Origin: DMER64 sp049652385
Lineage (GTDB): Bacteria > Bacteroidota > Bacteroidia > Bacteroidales > UBA932
Direction of reading: 5' to 3'
Assembly (NCBI GenBank): GCA_049652385.1
Contig: JBASDX010000007.1
Coordinates: 1 to 42,799 of the forward strand
DNA length: 42,799 bases
Positions 33,805 to 42,692 of the stretch are shown piece by piece. Position numbers and translations under genes: made by a program. Numbering within the stretch: position 1 is the stretch's first letter; every line of letters begins with the position of its first letter. The notes under the pieces are model-generated. The model saw nothing but the letters and a program-made list of their open reading frames with translations, was not told the DNA's origin and did no database searches.

Positions 33805-34458
33805 TTATTTTTCTCCGTAAGCCAAATCTCCGGCATCTCCCAGACCCGGGACAATATAAGACTTTGTGGTCATTTCCTCATCTATGGCGCCCAGCCATAG
33901 AGAAACTCCGTTTTGCGGCAGTTTGCGGGACAGGTATTCATATCCTTCGCGGGAGGCTATGGGAGATACTATATGACAATGTTTGGGCTGTCCTTTTTGT
34001 TCCACCAACTCCTTATAGGTAAGAAAAAGCGTTGACCCGGTGGCCAGCATGGGATCAGAAAGAATCAGCACTTTGTCCTCCAGGGAAGGACTGATCATGT
34101 ACTCCATCTGTATGGTAAACTTGTAATTTCTGCCGTATTTCCTGTAAGCCGCCACAAAAGCACTTTGTGCTTTGTCAAAAATTTTCAACATCCCTTCATG
34201 TAACGGCAGACCGGCCCGTAAAATAGTAGCCAGGACTATTTCGTCATCCGGGACTTTACAAGTGGAAATACCCAAGGGAGTATGCACTTCTTCCGTCTTG
34301 TAAGCAATTGTTTTGCTGATTTCATAAGCAAACATATATCCCAGCCTTTCCAGATTGTAACGAAATCTCATGGCATCTTTCTGCACGGTTACATCTCTCA
34401 TTTCTGCAAGAACGGCATTGAAGAAGGAATTTTTTTCGGAAAAAATATAGGTTTTCAT
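33805..34458 (-). CDS. upp: Uracil phosphoribosyltransferase
   Basis: UPRT salvages uracil to UMP using PRPP. The 217-residue protein has ILRAGLPLHEGML, the PRPP loop LILSDPMLATGSTLFLTYKELVEQ and C-terminal uracil site YIVPGLGDAGDLAYGEK, all typical. The ATG at 34458 is chosen because the longer start (TTG 34476) lies within the -7 box TACCTTTG (34481-34474). Confidence 0.96.
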   Translation of the reverse strand: MKTYIFSEKNSFFNAVLAEMRDVTVQKDAMRFRYNLERLGYMFAYEISKTIAYKTEEVHTPLGISTCKVPDDEIVLATILRAGLPLHEGMLKIFDKAQSAFVAAYRKYGRNYKFTIQMEYMISPSLEDKVLILSDPMLATGSTLFLTYKELVEQKGQPKHCHIVSPIASREGYEYLSRKLPQNGVSLWLGAIDEEMTTKSYIVPGLGDAGDLAYGEK

Positions 34459-34473
34459 ACCAACGAATTTTTC

Positions 34474-34481
34474 CAAAGGTA
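34474..34481 (-). promoter_or_regulatory. -7 box of upp
   Basis: TACCTTTG on the minus strand, 15 nt before the ATG at 34458. Confidence 0.55.
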
Positions 34482-34496
34482 CAAAAGTATACGGGA

Positions 34497-35183
34497 TTAC
34501 AAGAGTCCTTCCTCTGCAAAGCTAAAGTATCTGTTTCCTCCTATCACAATATGGTCTATCAAATGTACATCTACCATTCTGGCTGCTTCTTTCAAGGTTT
34601 GCGTAAGCAACTTATCCTGCCTGCCCGGTTTATGGCTGCCGGATGGATGATTATGTACGATAATCAGTTCGCAAGACAATTTATCCAATGCTTTTTTCAA
34701 TACCATACGTATATCTACAATGGTAGCATTCAGCCCGCCGCTGCTTACCTGCTCCCGGCCGATATATTTTCTGGCTCCATCAAAAAACAACACCCAACAT
34801 GTTTCGTGCGTTAAATCTTTGAGCATGGGAATCATCATTTCTGCCACTTCACGAGCCGAAGTAATGGAATCCGGTCTTTCTACCGGAATCTGTCCCCTTC
34901 TGCCCATTTCAAACGCTGCGGACAAAGTGGCCGCTTTTGCCCGGCCTATGCCTTTTATGCGCATCATCTTTTCAACAGGAGTCCTGACCAATGCATACAT
35001 ACTGTTATCATGCTCATTCATAAGACATCTGGCCGTTTCCATAGCATTCATATACTTTGTTCCGCTACGGATAAGAATGGCCAACAACTCTGTATTTGTC
35101 AATGCTGCCGGTCCTTTTTCCAACAATTTCTCCCTGGGCCTGTCACCTTCTGCCCACTCACTTATCCTAGTCTTTTTCTTCAT
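34497..35183 (-). CDS. radC: RadC family JAB/MPN-domain protein
   Basis: The 228-residue protein has an N-terminal UPF0758 region (WAEGDRPREKLLEKGPAALTNTELLAILIRSG), a helix-hairpin-helix (MRIKGIGRAKAATL, near 70) and a JAMM metal site HNHPSGSHKPGRQD (near 176). Despite the name, a direct DNA-repair role is doubted; the fold suggests a metalloprotease or nuclease-like function. The ATG at 35183 is chosen because the in-frame extension upstream reads through the rpsT terminator hairpin. Confidence 0.92.
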   Translation of the reverse strand: MKKKTRISEWAEGDRPREKLLEKGPAALTNTELLAILIRSGTKYMNAMETARCLMNEHDNSMYALVRTPVEKMMRIKGIGRAKAATLSAAFEMGRRGQIPVERPDSITSAREVAEMMIPMLKDLTHETCWVLFFDGARKYIGREQVSSGGLNATIVDIRMVLKKALDKLSCELIIVHNHPSGSHKPGRQDKLLTQTLKEAARMVDVHLIDHIVIGGNRYFSFAEEGLL

Positions 35184-35192
35184 AACTATCCA

Positions 35193-35225
35193 CAAAAAAA
35201 ATGCTTTCCAAAATTTGGAAAGCAT
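35193..35225 (-). terminator. Terminator of rpsT
   Basis: Perfect 12-bp inverted repeat ATGCTTTCCAAA / TTTGGAAAGCAT (35201-35225) with a single central base, followed on the minus strand by eight T (35200-35193). It lies between rpsT and radC. Confidence 0.9.
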
Positions 35226-35254
35226 TGTAAAAAAACCGGGACAAAAGGTGTAAA

Positions 35255-35509
35255 CTAAGAAAGTCTATTGACGTATTGTGTCAAACCGCTTTTTAAGTTA
35301 CCTGCCTTATTGGCATGAATGACATTGATTTTAGCCAATTTATCAATCATGGAAAAAACTTTAGGCAACATCTCTTGCGCTTCTGCTTTATCCGTAGTAT
35401 TGCGAACGGCCTTAATGGCATTACGTGTAGTCCTGGCGTAATATCTGTTATGAAGACGTCTTTTTTCGTTTTGACGGTTTCTTTTTTCTGCTGATTTGTG
35501 ATGAGCCAT
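35255..35509 (-). CDS. rpsT: 30S ribosomal protein S20
   Basis: S20 binds 16S rRNA early in 30S assembly. The 84-residue, Lys/Arg-rich helical protein starts MAHHKSAEKRNRQNEKRR, the family norm (often after a longer A-K-S-rich start), and ends GLTQYVNRLS. The ATG at 35509 is preferred to the in-frame Met four codons upstream. It follows tRNA-Glu by 19 bp and may share its transcript. Confidence 0.96.
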   Translation of the reverse strand: MAHHKSAEKRNRQNEKRRLHNRYYARTTRNAIKAVRNTTDKAEAQEMLPKVFSMIDKLAKINVIHANKAGNLKSGLTQYVNRLS

Positions 35510-35528
35510 AGTATAAAACAAATTTTTG

Positions 35529-35600
35529 TAGCCAGTAGGGGAATCGAACCCCTATTGCAAGAATGAAAATCTTGAGTCCTAACCGTTAGACGAACTGGCC
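35529..35600 (-). tRNA. tRNA-Glu (TTC anticodon)
   Basis: Minus-strand cloverleaf with acceptor GGCCAGT/ACTGGCT (G1-T72 wobble, common in Bacteroidetes tRNA-Glu), D-stem GTCT/GGAC, anticodon stem CAAGA/TCTTG around TTTTCAT (anticodon TTC), T-loop TTCGATT, discriminator A. Confidence 0.95.
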
Positions 35601-35611
35601 ATTAGGGAGCG

Positions 35612-35619
35612 CAAAGATA
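35612..35619 (-). promoter_or_regulatory. -7 box of tRNA-Glu
   Basis: TATCTTTG on the minus strand, 11 nt before the tRNA 5' end; probably also drives rpsT. Confidence 0.55.
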
Positions 35620-35646
35620 TAAGGTTTTTTCTTTACTACAAATTTT

Positions 35647-36630
35647 TTAATCTTTTTGCCATTCAAACGAATAGATTATCGACTCTACCTGGCGTAAATA
35701 ATCGCGTTTGGGATACCTGGGAGCATAGACAAAAGCTTCCAACACGATGATGTTTTCATTCTCTTTATCATAAAAGCAATGAGCCACAAAAGGACCTCCC
35801 ATAAAATCATTTTTTACGTCCCATAAACCGCGTACTTCCACAAATTCTCTCTTGTTGTAGGTTACCCATCTGAGAGAAGGTTCAATAATTGTATGTGTAG
35901 TCATATACGTATTGTCCAATGGACCCGGAACTTCCTTTTCCAGCATTCTGTTGCGCTCTGCAATAATCCGGGACAACGTCAGATCGTCTTCGCTTCTATA
36001 GGGGTAGGAGTAAATAAATATTCCTTGTGTGGTATACGTAGTCTCATAAGCTATCCAGATAAAATTTCCCGATTGCTTTTTTATGCGGTAACCGGTTGGG
36101 AAATATGGAGACCCTCCCAACGTTTTCAATACCTGTTTACGGATAGCTGCTTCTTCGTATTTTTTTGAGTTTTTGATAACCCGGTTTCTTTCTGCCTGTT
36201 CAAGGGCATTTCTCAATAAATCGTTTTGGCTTGCAAGTTTTTCAGTAACGGCTTCTTCTGAAGGACCTGATACAGTAATGACAATTTGCGGAGCTGCCCA
36301 GATATCCTTTTGGATCACTATTTTTGTTTCTTCCAGCTTCGGGTTGATATTACAGATAATAATATTTCTATGTACTTGAAAAAGGGAAGAAAACGCACTT
36401 TCCTGTATGTTGAATAAACTGAAAAGCGGCTCTCGTTGCGGCAAATAAGGGAAGTCAACGGCCAAAATAGAGCGCAACATTTGTCCCGGTCCTGCTTCCC
36501 AATAGTTTTTATTCATGACCACTATTACTTCTCCCGTTTTCCCACTCACATTTTGTTTCAATTGCGGGCCATCCTTACACGACGGTACTAAAAACAATAA
36601 CGTAACAACTGCTAAAACATATTTTTTCAT
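35647..36630 (-). CDS. DUF4837 family lipoprotein
   Basis: The 327-residue protein has a lipoprotein signal (LLFLVPSC, lipidated Cys18) followed by KDGPQ. The body has GKTGEVIVVMNKNYWE near the start and closes with APRYPKRDYLRQVESIIYSFEW, the DUF4837 pattern found across Bacteroidota. Function is unknown. It is the last gene of the M23-dxr-rseP operon (20 bp after rseP), which suggests an envelope role. Confidence 0.88.
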   Translation of the reverse strand: MKKYVLAVVTLLFLVPSCKDGPQLKQNVSGKTGEVIVVMNKNYWEAGPGQMLRSILAVDFPYLPQREPLFSLFNIQESAFSSLFQVHRNIIICNINPKLEETKIVIQKDIWAAPQIVITVSGPSEEAVTEKLASQNDLLRNALEQAERNRVIKNSKKYEEAAIRKQVLKTLGGSPYFPTGYRIKKQSGNFIWIAYETTYTTQGIFIYSYPYRSEDDLTLSRIIAERNRMLEKEVPGPLDNTYMTTHTIIEPSLRWVTYNKREFVEVRGLWDVKNDFMGGPFVAHCFYDKENENIIVLEAFVYAPRYPKRDYLRQVESIIYSFEWQKD

Positions 36631-36650
36631 GATAATTCTCCTTGCTCTAA

Positions 36651-37979
36651 TTATTTAAACAATCTGTATATATCGTTGCCAAAAGCCAAAAACATCAATG
36701 CCATCAACAAAACCATTCCCGCAATTTGTATGTACTCCAAGAACTTTTCCGAAGGTTTTCTTCCGGAAATTATTTCATACAAGACTAAAACAATATGTCC
36801 CCCATCCAACGCCGGAATAGGTAACAAATTCAATACTGCCAACATGACGGATAACCAGGCTGTGATATTCCAAAAAATCTCCCAGTTCCATGTTCCCGGG
36901 AAAATACTTCCTATGGCAATGAAACTACCCACGGATTTATAGGCTTTTGTTTTGGGTCTAAACACCAGGCCCAGCTCTTTCAAATAATTGGAAGCCGTCG
37001 TATACGCTTTTTGAATACCCGCAGGAAACGCACCTGCCAGGGAGTAATCCCTGACGGTTATCGGTATAAAATCCATCGGATTCGTTACTCCCACTTGAAT
37101 TTTTCCTTCTTCATCCACCTGTAACGACACAAGTACTTCTTCTCCATATCTGTATACTTTTGCCTCTACTACACCGCCTTTATTGTCCGCCAGTATTTTC
37201 TGCACATCCTGAATGGCCGGAGTGGGGTTGCCGTTTAACGCAACAAATCGGTCCCCTGCTAGTAAACCTGCACCTGCATTTAAAGATGTATCGGGGATAG
37301 AGGCCACTTGAAAGGGATATCGCAAACTGAACAAGCCTTGTGCATTCAACATATCACTTATGTAATCCTGATCAAAATGAAAACGTACCGTATCTGTACC
37401 CCTTAAAACGGTAACCACAGCCGGACGCGTTCTAATCAGGTCTACATGAAGCATATGTACCGGGTCTTCTGCCACCGATCGGCCATCATAAGCCAGCACC
37501 CTGTCTCCGTTGCGAAATCCTATTTCTTCTGCCAGTGTTGTACATTCTACGCCATATACAGCATCTTCCGTTCGTATGTATTCTTCCCCCCAGGTATATA
37601 GGATAAGCCCGTACAAAATGATGGCCAAAATCAGATTGAACAATACACCGCCTGCCATGACAAAAAGCCTCTGCCAGGCAGGTTTACTTCTAAATTCCCA
37701 CGGTTTTGGTTCTTCTTTCAGAGCACTCTTATCCATAGACTCGTCAATCATTCCCGATATTTTACAATACCCCCCAAAAGGCAACCAGCCAATACCGTAC
37801 TCCGTATGGGAATGCTTAGGTTTATATTTGACAAGGCTAAACCACGGATCAAAAAATAAATAAAACTTTTCCACCCGTATTTTAAACAAACGGGCAAAAA
37901 GAAAATGTCCCAGCTCGTGAATAAGGATTAATAACGAAAGAGCCAGGATGACTTGTGCAATCTTTACCAGTATTTCCAT
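36651..37979 (-). CDS. rseP: Site-2 protease RseP
   Basis: RseP cuts anti-sigma factors or other single-pass proteins inside the membrane. The 442-residue protein has the zinc motif HELGHFLFA in the first membrane segment (near residue 21), GIGWLPFGGYCKI, a central PDZ region (about 200-290), and the second site NLLPIPALDGGHIV near 388 supplying the third zinc ligand. It begins 4 bp after dxr. In Bacteroidota the pairing with dxr is common. Confidence 0.95.
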   Translation of the reverse strand: MEILVKIAQVILALSLLILIHELGHFLFARLFKIRVEKFYLFFDPWFSLVKYKPKHSHTEYGIGWLPFGGYCKISGMIDESMDKSALKEEPKPWEFRSKPAWQRLFVMAGGVLFNLILAIILYGLILYTWGEEYIRTEDAVYGVECTTLAEEIGFRNGDRVLAYDGRSVAEDPVHMLHVDLIRTRPAVVTVLRGTDTVRFHFDQDYISDMLNAQGLFSLRYPFQVASIPDTSLNAGAGLLAGDRFVALNGNPTPAIQDVQKILADNKGGVVEAKVYRYGEEVLVSLQVDEEGKIQVGVTNPMDFIPITVRDYSLAGAFPAGIQKAYTTASNYLKELGLVFRPKTKAYKSVGSFIAIGSIFPGTWNWEIFWNITAWLSVMLAVLNLLPIPALDGGHIVLVLYEIISGRKPSEKFLEYIQIAGMVLLMALMFLAFGNDIYRLFK

Positions 37980-37983
37980 AGTA

Positions 37984-39147
37984 TCAACAACTTAACAACA
38001 AATGTTGTGCCACCCTACGAGCTTCTGTATGTGTCTCTTCCAGCTGACTGAAAGAGGGATTTGACACAACATCTACCCTTTCCAATGTTCCAGAAATTAT
38101 TTTTGGAATGGCCGTGAAACGTATCTGTTCGCTTAAAAAAGCTTCTACGGCAATTTCATTGGCCGCATTTAAAACACAAGGGACATTGCCTCCTCTTCTG
38201 AGTGCATGATATGCCATAGACAAACATGGGAATTTGTCGGTACAAGCCGTATAAAACTCCATGGAACGAAAATGCGACAAATTCATACGCGGTGCCTGCG
38301 GAAAATCCATCCTGCGCGGATACGAAAAAGCAAACAAAATTGGCAGCCTCATATCGGGATACCCCATCTGTGCTTTTATGACACCGTCGGTAAACTGCAC
38401 CATAGAATGAATGAATGCCTGAGGGTGGATTATGACCTCTATCCTGTCTATCGGCTGGCCAAAAAGCCAAAAGGCCTCCATTACTTCCAATCCCTTGTTC
38501 ATCAATGTGGCAGAGTCTACCGTTACTTTCGATCCCATATTCCACGTGGGATGTGCCAAAGCTTGTGCTTTAGTCACCGTTTCCAGTTCTTCCGCTGAAA
38601 AAGCAAAAAAAGGACCTCCCGAAGCCGTCAATATCATTTTCTCGACTACGGCCTGCTCTCCCAATAGGCATTGAAAAATAGCGGAATGTTCACTGTCAAC
38701 GGGCAAGATGGTTTTTCCGGCTTTATGGGCTTCTTTCATAATAAGGTGCCCTCCTGCCACAAGGCTTTCTTTATTAGCCAGGGCTAATGTTTTTTTATTT
38801 TTCAACGCGACCAGCGAAGGCTCCAGACCGGCAAACCCAACCAAAGCATTCAATACCAAATCTACAGACTCCCACTGCAAAATTTCCAGTACAGAATTCT
38901 CCCCGTACAATACTTGAATGCCTGTTCCCGAAAGTGCCTCCTTTGCCCGTTCCCAGGCCTTTTGATCTGTAAGAACAACAGCCACAGGCTTATACTCCAG
39001 TGCTTGAGCAATCAATACATCTGCCGATTTTCTAGCCGTAAGAACGTGTGCCGTAAAATGTTCCGGATACCTTTTGATAATATCCAAAGCCTGAACACCT
39101 ATAGACCCGGTAGATCCCAAAAGGGCAATACGTTTTTGAAGTATCAT
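37984..39147 (-). CDS. dxr: 1-deoxy-D-xylulose 5-phosphate reductoisomerase
   Basis: Dxr makes 2-C-methyl-D-erythritol 4-phosphate with NADPH, the committed step of the MEP isoprenoid pathway. The 387-residue protein has the Rossmann motif LLGSTGSIGVQALDI, LANKESLVAGG, the metal/substrate region TASGGPFFAF, and NMGSKVTVDSATLMNKGLEVMEA. Length is typical. It starts 1 bp after the M23 gene. Confidence 0.97.
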   Translation of the reverse strand: MILQKRIALLGSTGSIGVQALDIIKRYPEHFTAHVLTARKSADVLIAQALEYKPVAVVLTDQKAWERAKEALSGTGIQVLYGENSVLEILQWESVDLVLNALVGFAGLEPSLVALKNKKTLALANKESLVAGGHLIMKEAHKAGKTILPVDSEHSAIFQCLLGEQAVVEKMILTASGGPFFAFSAEELETVTKAQALAHPTWNMGSKVTVDSATLMNKGLEVMEAFWLFGQPIDRIEVIIHPQAFIHSMVQFTDGVIKAQMGYPDMRLPILFAFSYPRRMDFPQAPRMNLSHFRSMEFYTACTDKFPCLSMAYHALRRGGNVPCVLNAANEIAVEAFLSEQIRFTAIPKIISGTLERVDVVSNPSFSQLEETHTEARRVAQHLLLSC

Positions 39148-39148
39148 A

Positions 39149-40009
39149 TCAGAAATTTATATAATCTGCCGGATTTAATGGTTTCCCTTTGTGCCATAAC
39201 TCAAAATGCAGGTGAAATCCGGTAGAATACGTCCCGTGGCTGCCAATGACACCTACCACAGAGCCTGCCGTAACTGCATCTCCTACTTTTCTAAACAGTT
39301 GTGAACAATGCTTATATATAGACAACAAATTGTTTTCGTGTTGAATCTGAATTATATAGCCAAATTCATCTGTCCAGGATGCAAAATTAACCGTACCATC
39401 CAGAACGGCATAAATGACGGAATTTTCAGGTGCTGCAATATCTATGGCATAATGGTTTTCTGCGGGGTTGAATCCGGCTGTCACCAAACCTTTGACAGGA
39501 GGGAAAAAGTGCAATCCTTCCATTTGTAAATTACCTCCCCGCAAGCTGCTTATACTTGCTTGTTCTTTTTGTTCAGCTGCAATCCGCAATAAAGAATCCT
39601 CCTGAGATCTGGCTCCTACAGTAATCTCCGGTATATCCGCCAAATGGTTTTTAGGCAAGATATCTCCCGGCGCAACCGGATCCTCATCGACTAAAACTTT
39701 TTGCAAATTCGTGAGGTGTATCTCCCACAAATGAACGACCTTTTCCAAAGAGTCTGCACGCAGCGCATTTTTCATCATAATCTCACGTGTTTGCGCATTG
39801 GGATAACCGGGTATAAACTCTTTGAGGGGAGTGTAAATGAACAACAGCACAATGCCGGCGATTAGCAAGGTAAGAAATCCCAGAACCACCAAAAGTAAAT
39901 GAAAGATTGAGAATTTAACCGTATAAACCTGCTTGTGAGATTCTTTGTCAAATACTCCGAATACGTATCTTTCTTTTAGTGTTTTTCTCCTGAATTGTCC
40001 GGATTTCAT
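39149..40009 (-). CDS. Membrane-anchored M23 family metallopeptidase
   Basis: The 286-residue protein has a single membrane segment (about 32-60), a coiled periplasmic linker and a C-terminal LytM/M23 domain. The zinc and catalytic residues are present: NHYAIDIA (His, Asp), YKHCSQL (His) and HLHFELW (His-x-His). Such enzymes cut peptidoglycan cross-links. ATG 40009 is used; TTG 40015 is only two codons upstream. A -7 box TACATTTG is at 40035-40028. It opens the dxr-rseP-DUF4837 operon. Confidence 0.92.
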   Translation of the reverse strand: MKSGQFRRKTLKERYVFGVFDKESHKQVYTVKFSIFHLLLVVLGFLTLLIAGIVLLFIYTPLKEFIPGYPNAQTREIMMKNALRADSLEKVVHLWEIHLTNLQKVLVDEDPVAPGDILPKNHLADIPEITVGARSQEDSLLRIAAEQKEQASISSLRGGNLQMEGLHFFPPVKGLVTAGFNPAENHYAIDIAAPENSVIYAVLDGTVNFASWTDEFGYIIQIQHENNLLSIYKHCSQLFRKVGDAVTAGSVVGVIGSHGTYSTGFHLHFELWHKGKPLNPADYINF

Positions 40010-40027
40010 ACACAATCTTTACTCCAA

Positions 40028-40065
40028 CAAATGTACAAATCATTTTCCAATTTGTGTTACCTTTG
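40028..40065. promoter_or_regulatory. Divergent promoters of the M23 operon and ruvX
   Basis: Minus-strand TACATTTG (40035-40028), 18 nt before the M23 ATG, and plus-strand TACCTTTG (40058-40065), followed by TAAT and the ruvX ATG at 40070. ruvX is therefore predicted leaderless. Confidence 0.55.
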
Positions 40066-40069
40066 TAAT

Positions 40070-40486
40070 ATGGGCAGGATTTTGGGTATTGACTACGGAC
40101 AAAAAAGAGTAGGCATAGCAGTAAGTGATCCTTTGCATCTTTTTGCTATTCCCCTACAGACGGTAACTATAAATAAAGTAACGGATTTCTTAAAAAAATA
40201 TGTGGAAGAACAACCGGTAACAACCTTTGTGGTAGGCTATCCCAAAAATTTGAACAATACCCCGTCCGATAACGCACCTCGTGTAATGGCTTTTGTCACG
40301 CACCTTAATAGAATTTTCCCGGATATTCCGGTTGTGTTGGCAGACGAACGTTTTACTTCAAAAATGGCTTTTCAGGCTATGATTGACGGCGGTATGAAAA
40401 GAAAAGACCGGCAAAATAAATCCCATGTGGACAAAATAAGTGCGGTACTGATTTTGCAAGAATACCTTCAAAACAAAACAACATGA
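40070..40486 (+). CDS. ruvX: RuvX/YqgF family RNase H-fold nuclease
   Basis: YqgF proteins have an RNase H-like fold and act on Holliday junctions or 16S rRNA 5'-end maturation. The 138-residue protein has RILGIDYGQKRVGIAVSD (catalytic Asp), FVVGYPKNL, ADERFTSKMA (Glu) and a C-terminal DKISAVLILQEYL (Asp). ATG 40070 gives the standard N-terminus; the longer frame from 39995 crosses the promoter. It overlaps def by 4 bp (ATGA). Confidence 0.94.
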   Translation: MGRILGIDYGQKRVGIAVSDPLHLFAIPLQTVTINKVTDFLKKYVEEQPVTTFVVGYPKNLNNTPSDNAPRVMAFVTHLNRIFPDIPVVLADERFTSKMAFQAMIDGGMKRKDRQNKSHVDKISAVLILQEYLQNKTT

Positions 40487-41037
40487 TTTTACCCATTTAC
40501 ATATACGGGTCAACCGTTTTAAGGCAAAAGACCCAAGACATTACACCCGACTATCCCAACCTGGAAAAGCTTATGGAGGATATGTGGGAAACACTCTATT
40601 TTGCAGACGGAGTAGGCTTGGCAGCTCCTCAAATTGGACTGTCCATCCGACTTTTTATGGTAGATGGGAGTGAACTTTCAGAAGACCGCCCCGAGCTCAA
40701 AGATTTTAAACGGACCATCATCAATGCACGCTTGTTGGAAACAAGTCCGGAAACGGTCGTGTATCAGGAAGGTTGTCTTAGTGTCCCCAAATTATTTGCA
40801 GATATTGAACGCCCGGAAAGTGTGAAACTGGCCTATTTGAACGAACGCTTTGAACCGGTGGAAGAATGGTTTCACGGCATGGCTTCCCGTATGGTACAAC
40901 ATGAATACTCGCATCTGGAAGGAGAACTGTTTACAGATTTGGCTACACCCATCCGTAAAAAAATGTTGCAGAGTAAATTACAAGCCATTGCCAAAGGGCA
41001 AGTAAAAACTTTTTACAAAACAAAGATTGTCCTATAA
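40483..41037 (+). CDS. def: Peptide deformylase
   Basis: Def removes the formyl group from new proteins. The 184-residue protein has motif 1 GVGLAAPQIG (near residue 43), motif 2 EGCLSVP (metal Cys) and motif 3 QHEYSHLEG (metal His pair and catalytic Glu). Motif 3 normally reads HExDHLxG; here the Asp is Ser. Metal ligands are intact, so activity is likely. It sits between ruvX and the hexose-phosphate mutase in one operon. Confidence 0.95.
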   Translation: MILPIYIYGSTVLRQKTQDITPDYPNLEKLMEDMWETLYFADGVGLAAPQIGLSIRLFMVDGSELSEDRPELKDFKRTIINARLLETSPETVVYQEGCLSVPKLFADIERPESVKLAYLNERFEPVEEWFHGMASRMVQHEYSHLEGELFTDLATPIRKKMLQSKLQAIAKGQVKTFYKTKIVL

Positions 41038-41038
41038 T

Positions 41039-42370
41039 ATGAGTGTTTTTCACGCGTACGATATCAGGGGAGTGTATGGAGTAGATTTGCTTCCCCAAAC
41101 GATCTATAAAATGGGGTTTTTTCTGCCTGACGTATTAAAAACCAATAAGATAGCCGTAGGGCGCGATTGCCGGGAATCTTCTCCGGTCTTGTTTGAATAC
41201 CTGGTCAACGGACTATGCGATGCCGGTGCGCATGTAGTAGATTTGGGCCTTGCCACTACGCCCATGGTTTATTACGCCACAGGAAAATATGGTTTCAGCG
41301 GTTCTGTGCAGATTACCGCTTCGCACAACAATGCGGAATACAACGGACTTAAAGTATCTTCTGCCAACGCTATGCCGGTAGGCTACGACAACGGCTTAAA
41401 CCTTCTGGAAGAATACGTCCTGAACCGTACCCCAAAGCCGGCACAGACACGTGGAACTGTGACTTCTTTAGATATTAAGGATGAGTACATGGCCTTTCTG
41501 TCAAAATGGGTACCTGAGAACAGGACACTCAGGGTAGGTATTGATGGTTCCAACGGCATGGCCGGATTGTTTATCAGAAAATTGTTGGGAACCGACAACG
41601 TCTTGTATATAAATGAAGAACCGGACGGACGTTTTCCCAACCACCCTCCCAATCCTCTGGTACCGGAAAACATCAGGCAGCTTCAGGCCCTCGTGAGGGA
41701 TAACCATTGTGACATAGGTATTATATTTGATGGGGATGCAGACAGAGTCATGTTTACAGACGAACAGGGAACGTTTGTGTCTCCTGATCTGATTATAGCC
41801 TTGCTGGGACACCATTTCCTGGACGGAACCCCCACCCGCGTCCTTCAAGACATACGTTCCTCCAAAGCCGTTGGAGAGTATCTCACGCCTATGGGAGCAG
41901 AAATGCATACATGGCGTGTAGGCAGGGCTTTTGCCGCTCCAAAATTAAAAGAAATAGACGGTCTGTACGGAGGAGAACTGGCCGGTCATTATTATTTTAA
42001 AGACTTCTTCTATTCAGACAGCGGATTACTGGCTTCTTTGCTGGTGCTGCGTGTGCTTACAAAACTAAACAAACCTTTTTCTGAAGTCATAAAAAATATC
42101 AGAAAATACGAGAGCTCGGGTGAAATCAATTTTCGCATTGACAGAAAACAAGAAGCCATGGATGCTCTTAAAGACTATTTTTCAGCCCGGGAAACACCCG
42201 TAGCTTTTTTTGATTTTGACGGATACCGGGTAGAATTCCCCGACTGGTGGTTTAATGTTAGACCCTCCAACACAGAGCCTTATCTACGCTTTATTGCAGA
42301 AGCGCGTGGGGCCGGTTTGCTGCAAAAGAAATTACAGGAAATGAGAAACATCCTTGATCCTTTTATATAA
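41039..42370 (+). CDS. Phosphomannomutase/phosphoglucomutase
   Basis: This cytoplasmic alpha-D-phosphohexomutase interconverts hexose 1- and 6-phosphates for sugar-nucleotide supply. The 443-residue protein has the phosphoserine loop ITASHNNAEYNGLK (near residue 97), the magnesium site IFDGDADRVMF (near 235), the sugar loop GGELAGHYYF (near 317) and the phosphate-binding RPSNTEPYLR (near 418). AlgC/ManB-type proteins use both mannose and glucose phosphates, so the substrate is left open. ATG 41039 lies 2 bp after the def stop. Confidence 0.93.
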   Translation: MSVFHAYDIRGVYGVDLLPQTIYKMGFFLPDVLKTNKIAVGRDCRESSPVLFEYLVNGLCDAGAHVVDLGLATTPMVYYATGKYGFSGSVQITASHNNAEYNGLKVSSANAMPVGYDNGLNLLEEYVLNRTPKPAQTRGTVTSLDIKDEYMAFLSKWVPENRTLRVGIDGSNGMAGLFIRKLLGTDNVLYINEEPDGRFPNHPPNPLVPENIRQLQALVRDNHCDIGIIFDGDADRVMFTDEQGTFVSPDLIIALLGHHFLDGTPTRVLQDIRSSKAVGEYLTPMGAEMHTWRVGRAFAAPKLKEIDGLYGGELAGHYYFKDFFYSDSGLLASLLVLRVLTKLNKPFSEVIKNIRKYESSGEINFRIDRKQEAMDALKDYFSARETPVAFFDFDGYRVEFPDWWFNVRPSNTEPYLRFIAEARGAGLLQKKLQEMRNILDPFI

Positions 42371-42374
42371 TTGC

Positions 42375-42692
42375 ATGACTAAAACCCTGGACCTGGACAA
42401 AGGTCATATCCCAAGTCTTCTCTTCAAATATGCGCTTCCGGCCATCATTTCTATGACAGCAGCCAGTATTTACAACATGGCAGACGTGATGTTCATTGGC
42501 CGCGGAGTAAACGCTATGGCCATAGCCGGACTTTCGCTGACCTTGCCGCTTATGAATATTTCAGCCGCCTTCGGTTCTATGATTGGAGTAGGGGCTTCTA
42601 CGCTTGTATCCGTCAAGCTTGGGCAAAAAGATAAAATAACGGCGGAAAGAGCGTTGGGGAACGCTGTGACATTAAATAGTCAACCCTTATAA
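42375..42692 (+). pseudogene. MATE family efflux transporter, truncated
   Basis: The first 101 or so residues match the N-terminus of MATE drug/cation antiporters: SLLFKYALPAIISMTAASIYNMADVMFIGRG … IAGLSLTLPLMNI, GVGASTLVSVKLGQKD and AERALGNAVTLN. The frame then meets SQPL and a stop, leaving 105 of the usual ~450 residues. The break near 42678 is abrupt and the sequence after it reads differently, so this is either a true rearrangement or an assembly junction at the contig end. Confidence 0.75.

Noticed and set aside
34497..35225. RadC start at 35225
   Set aside because: The extra residues are encoded by the rpsT terminator hairpin; ATG 35183 gives the normal N-terminus.
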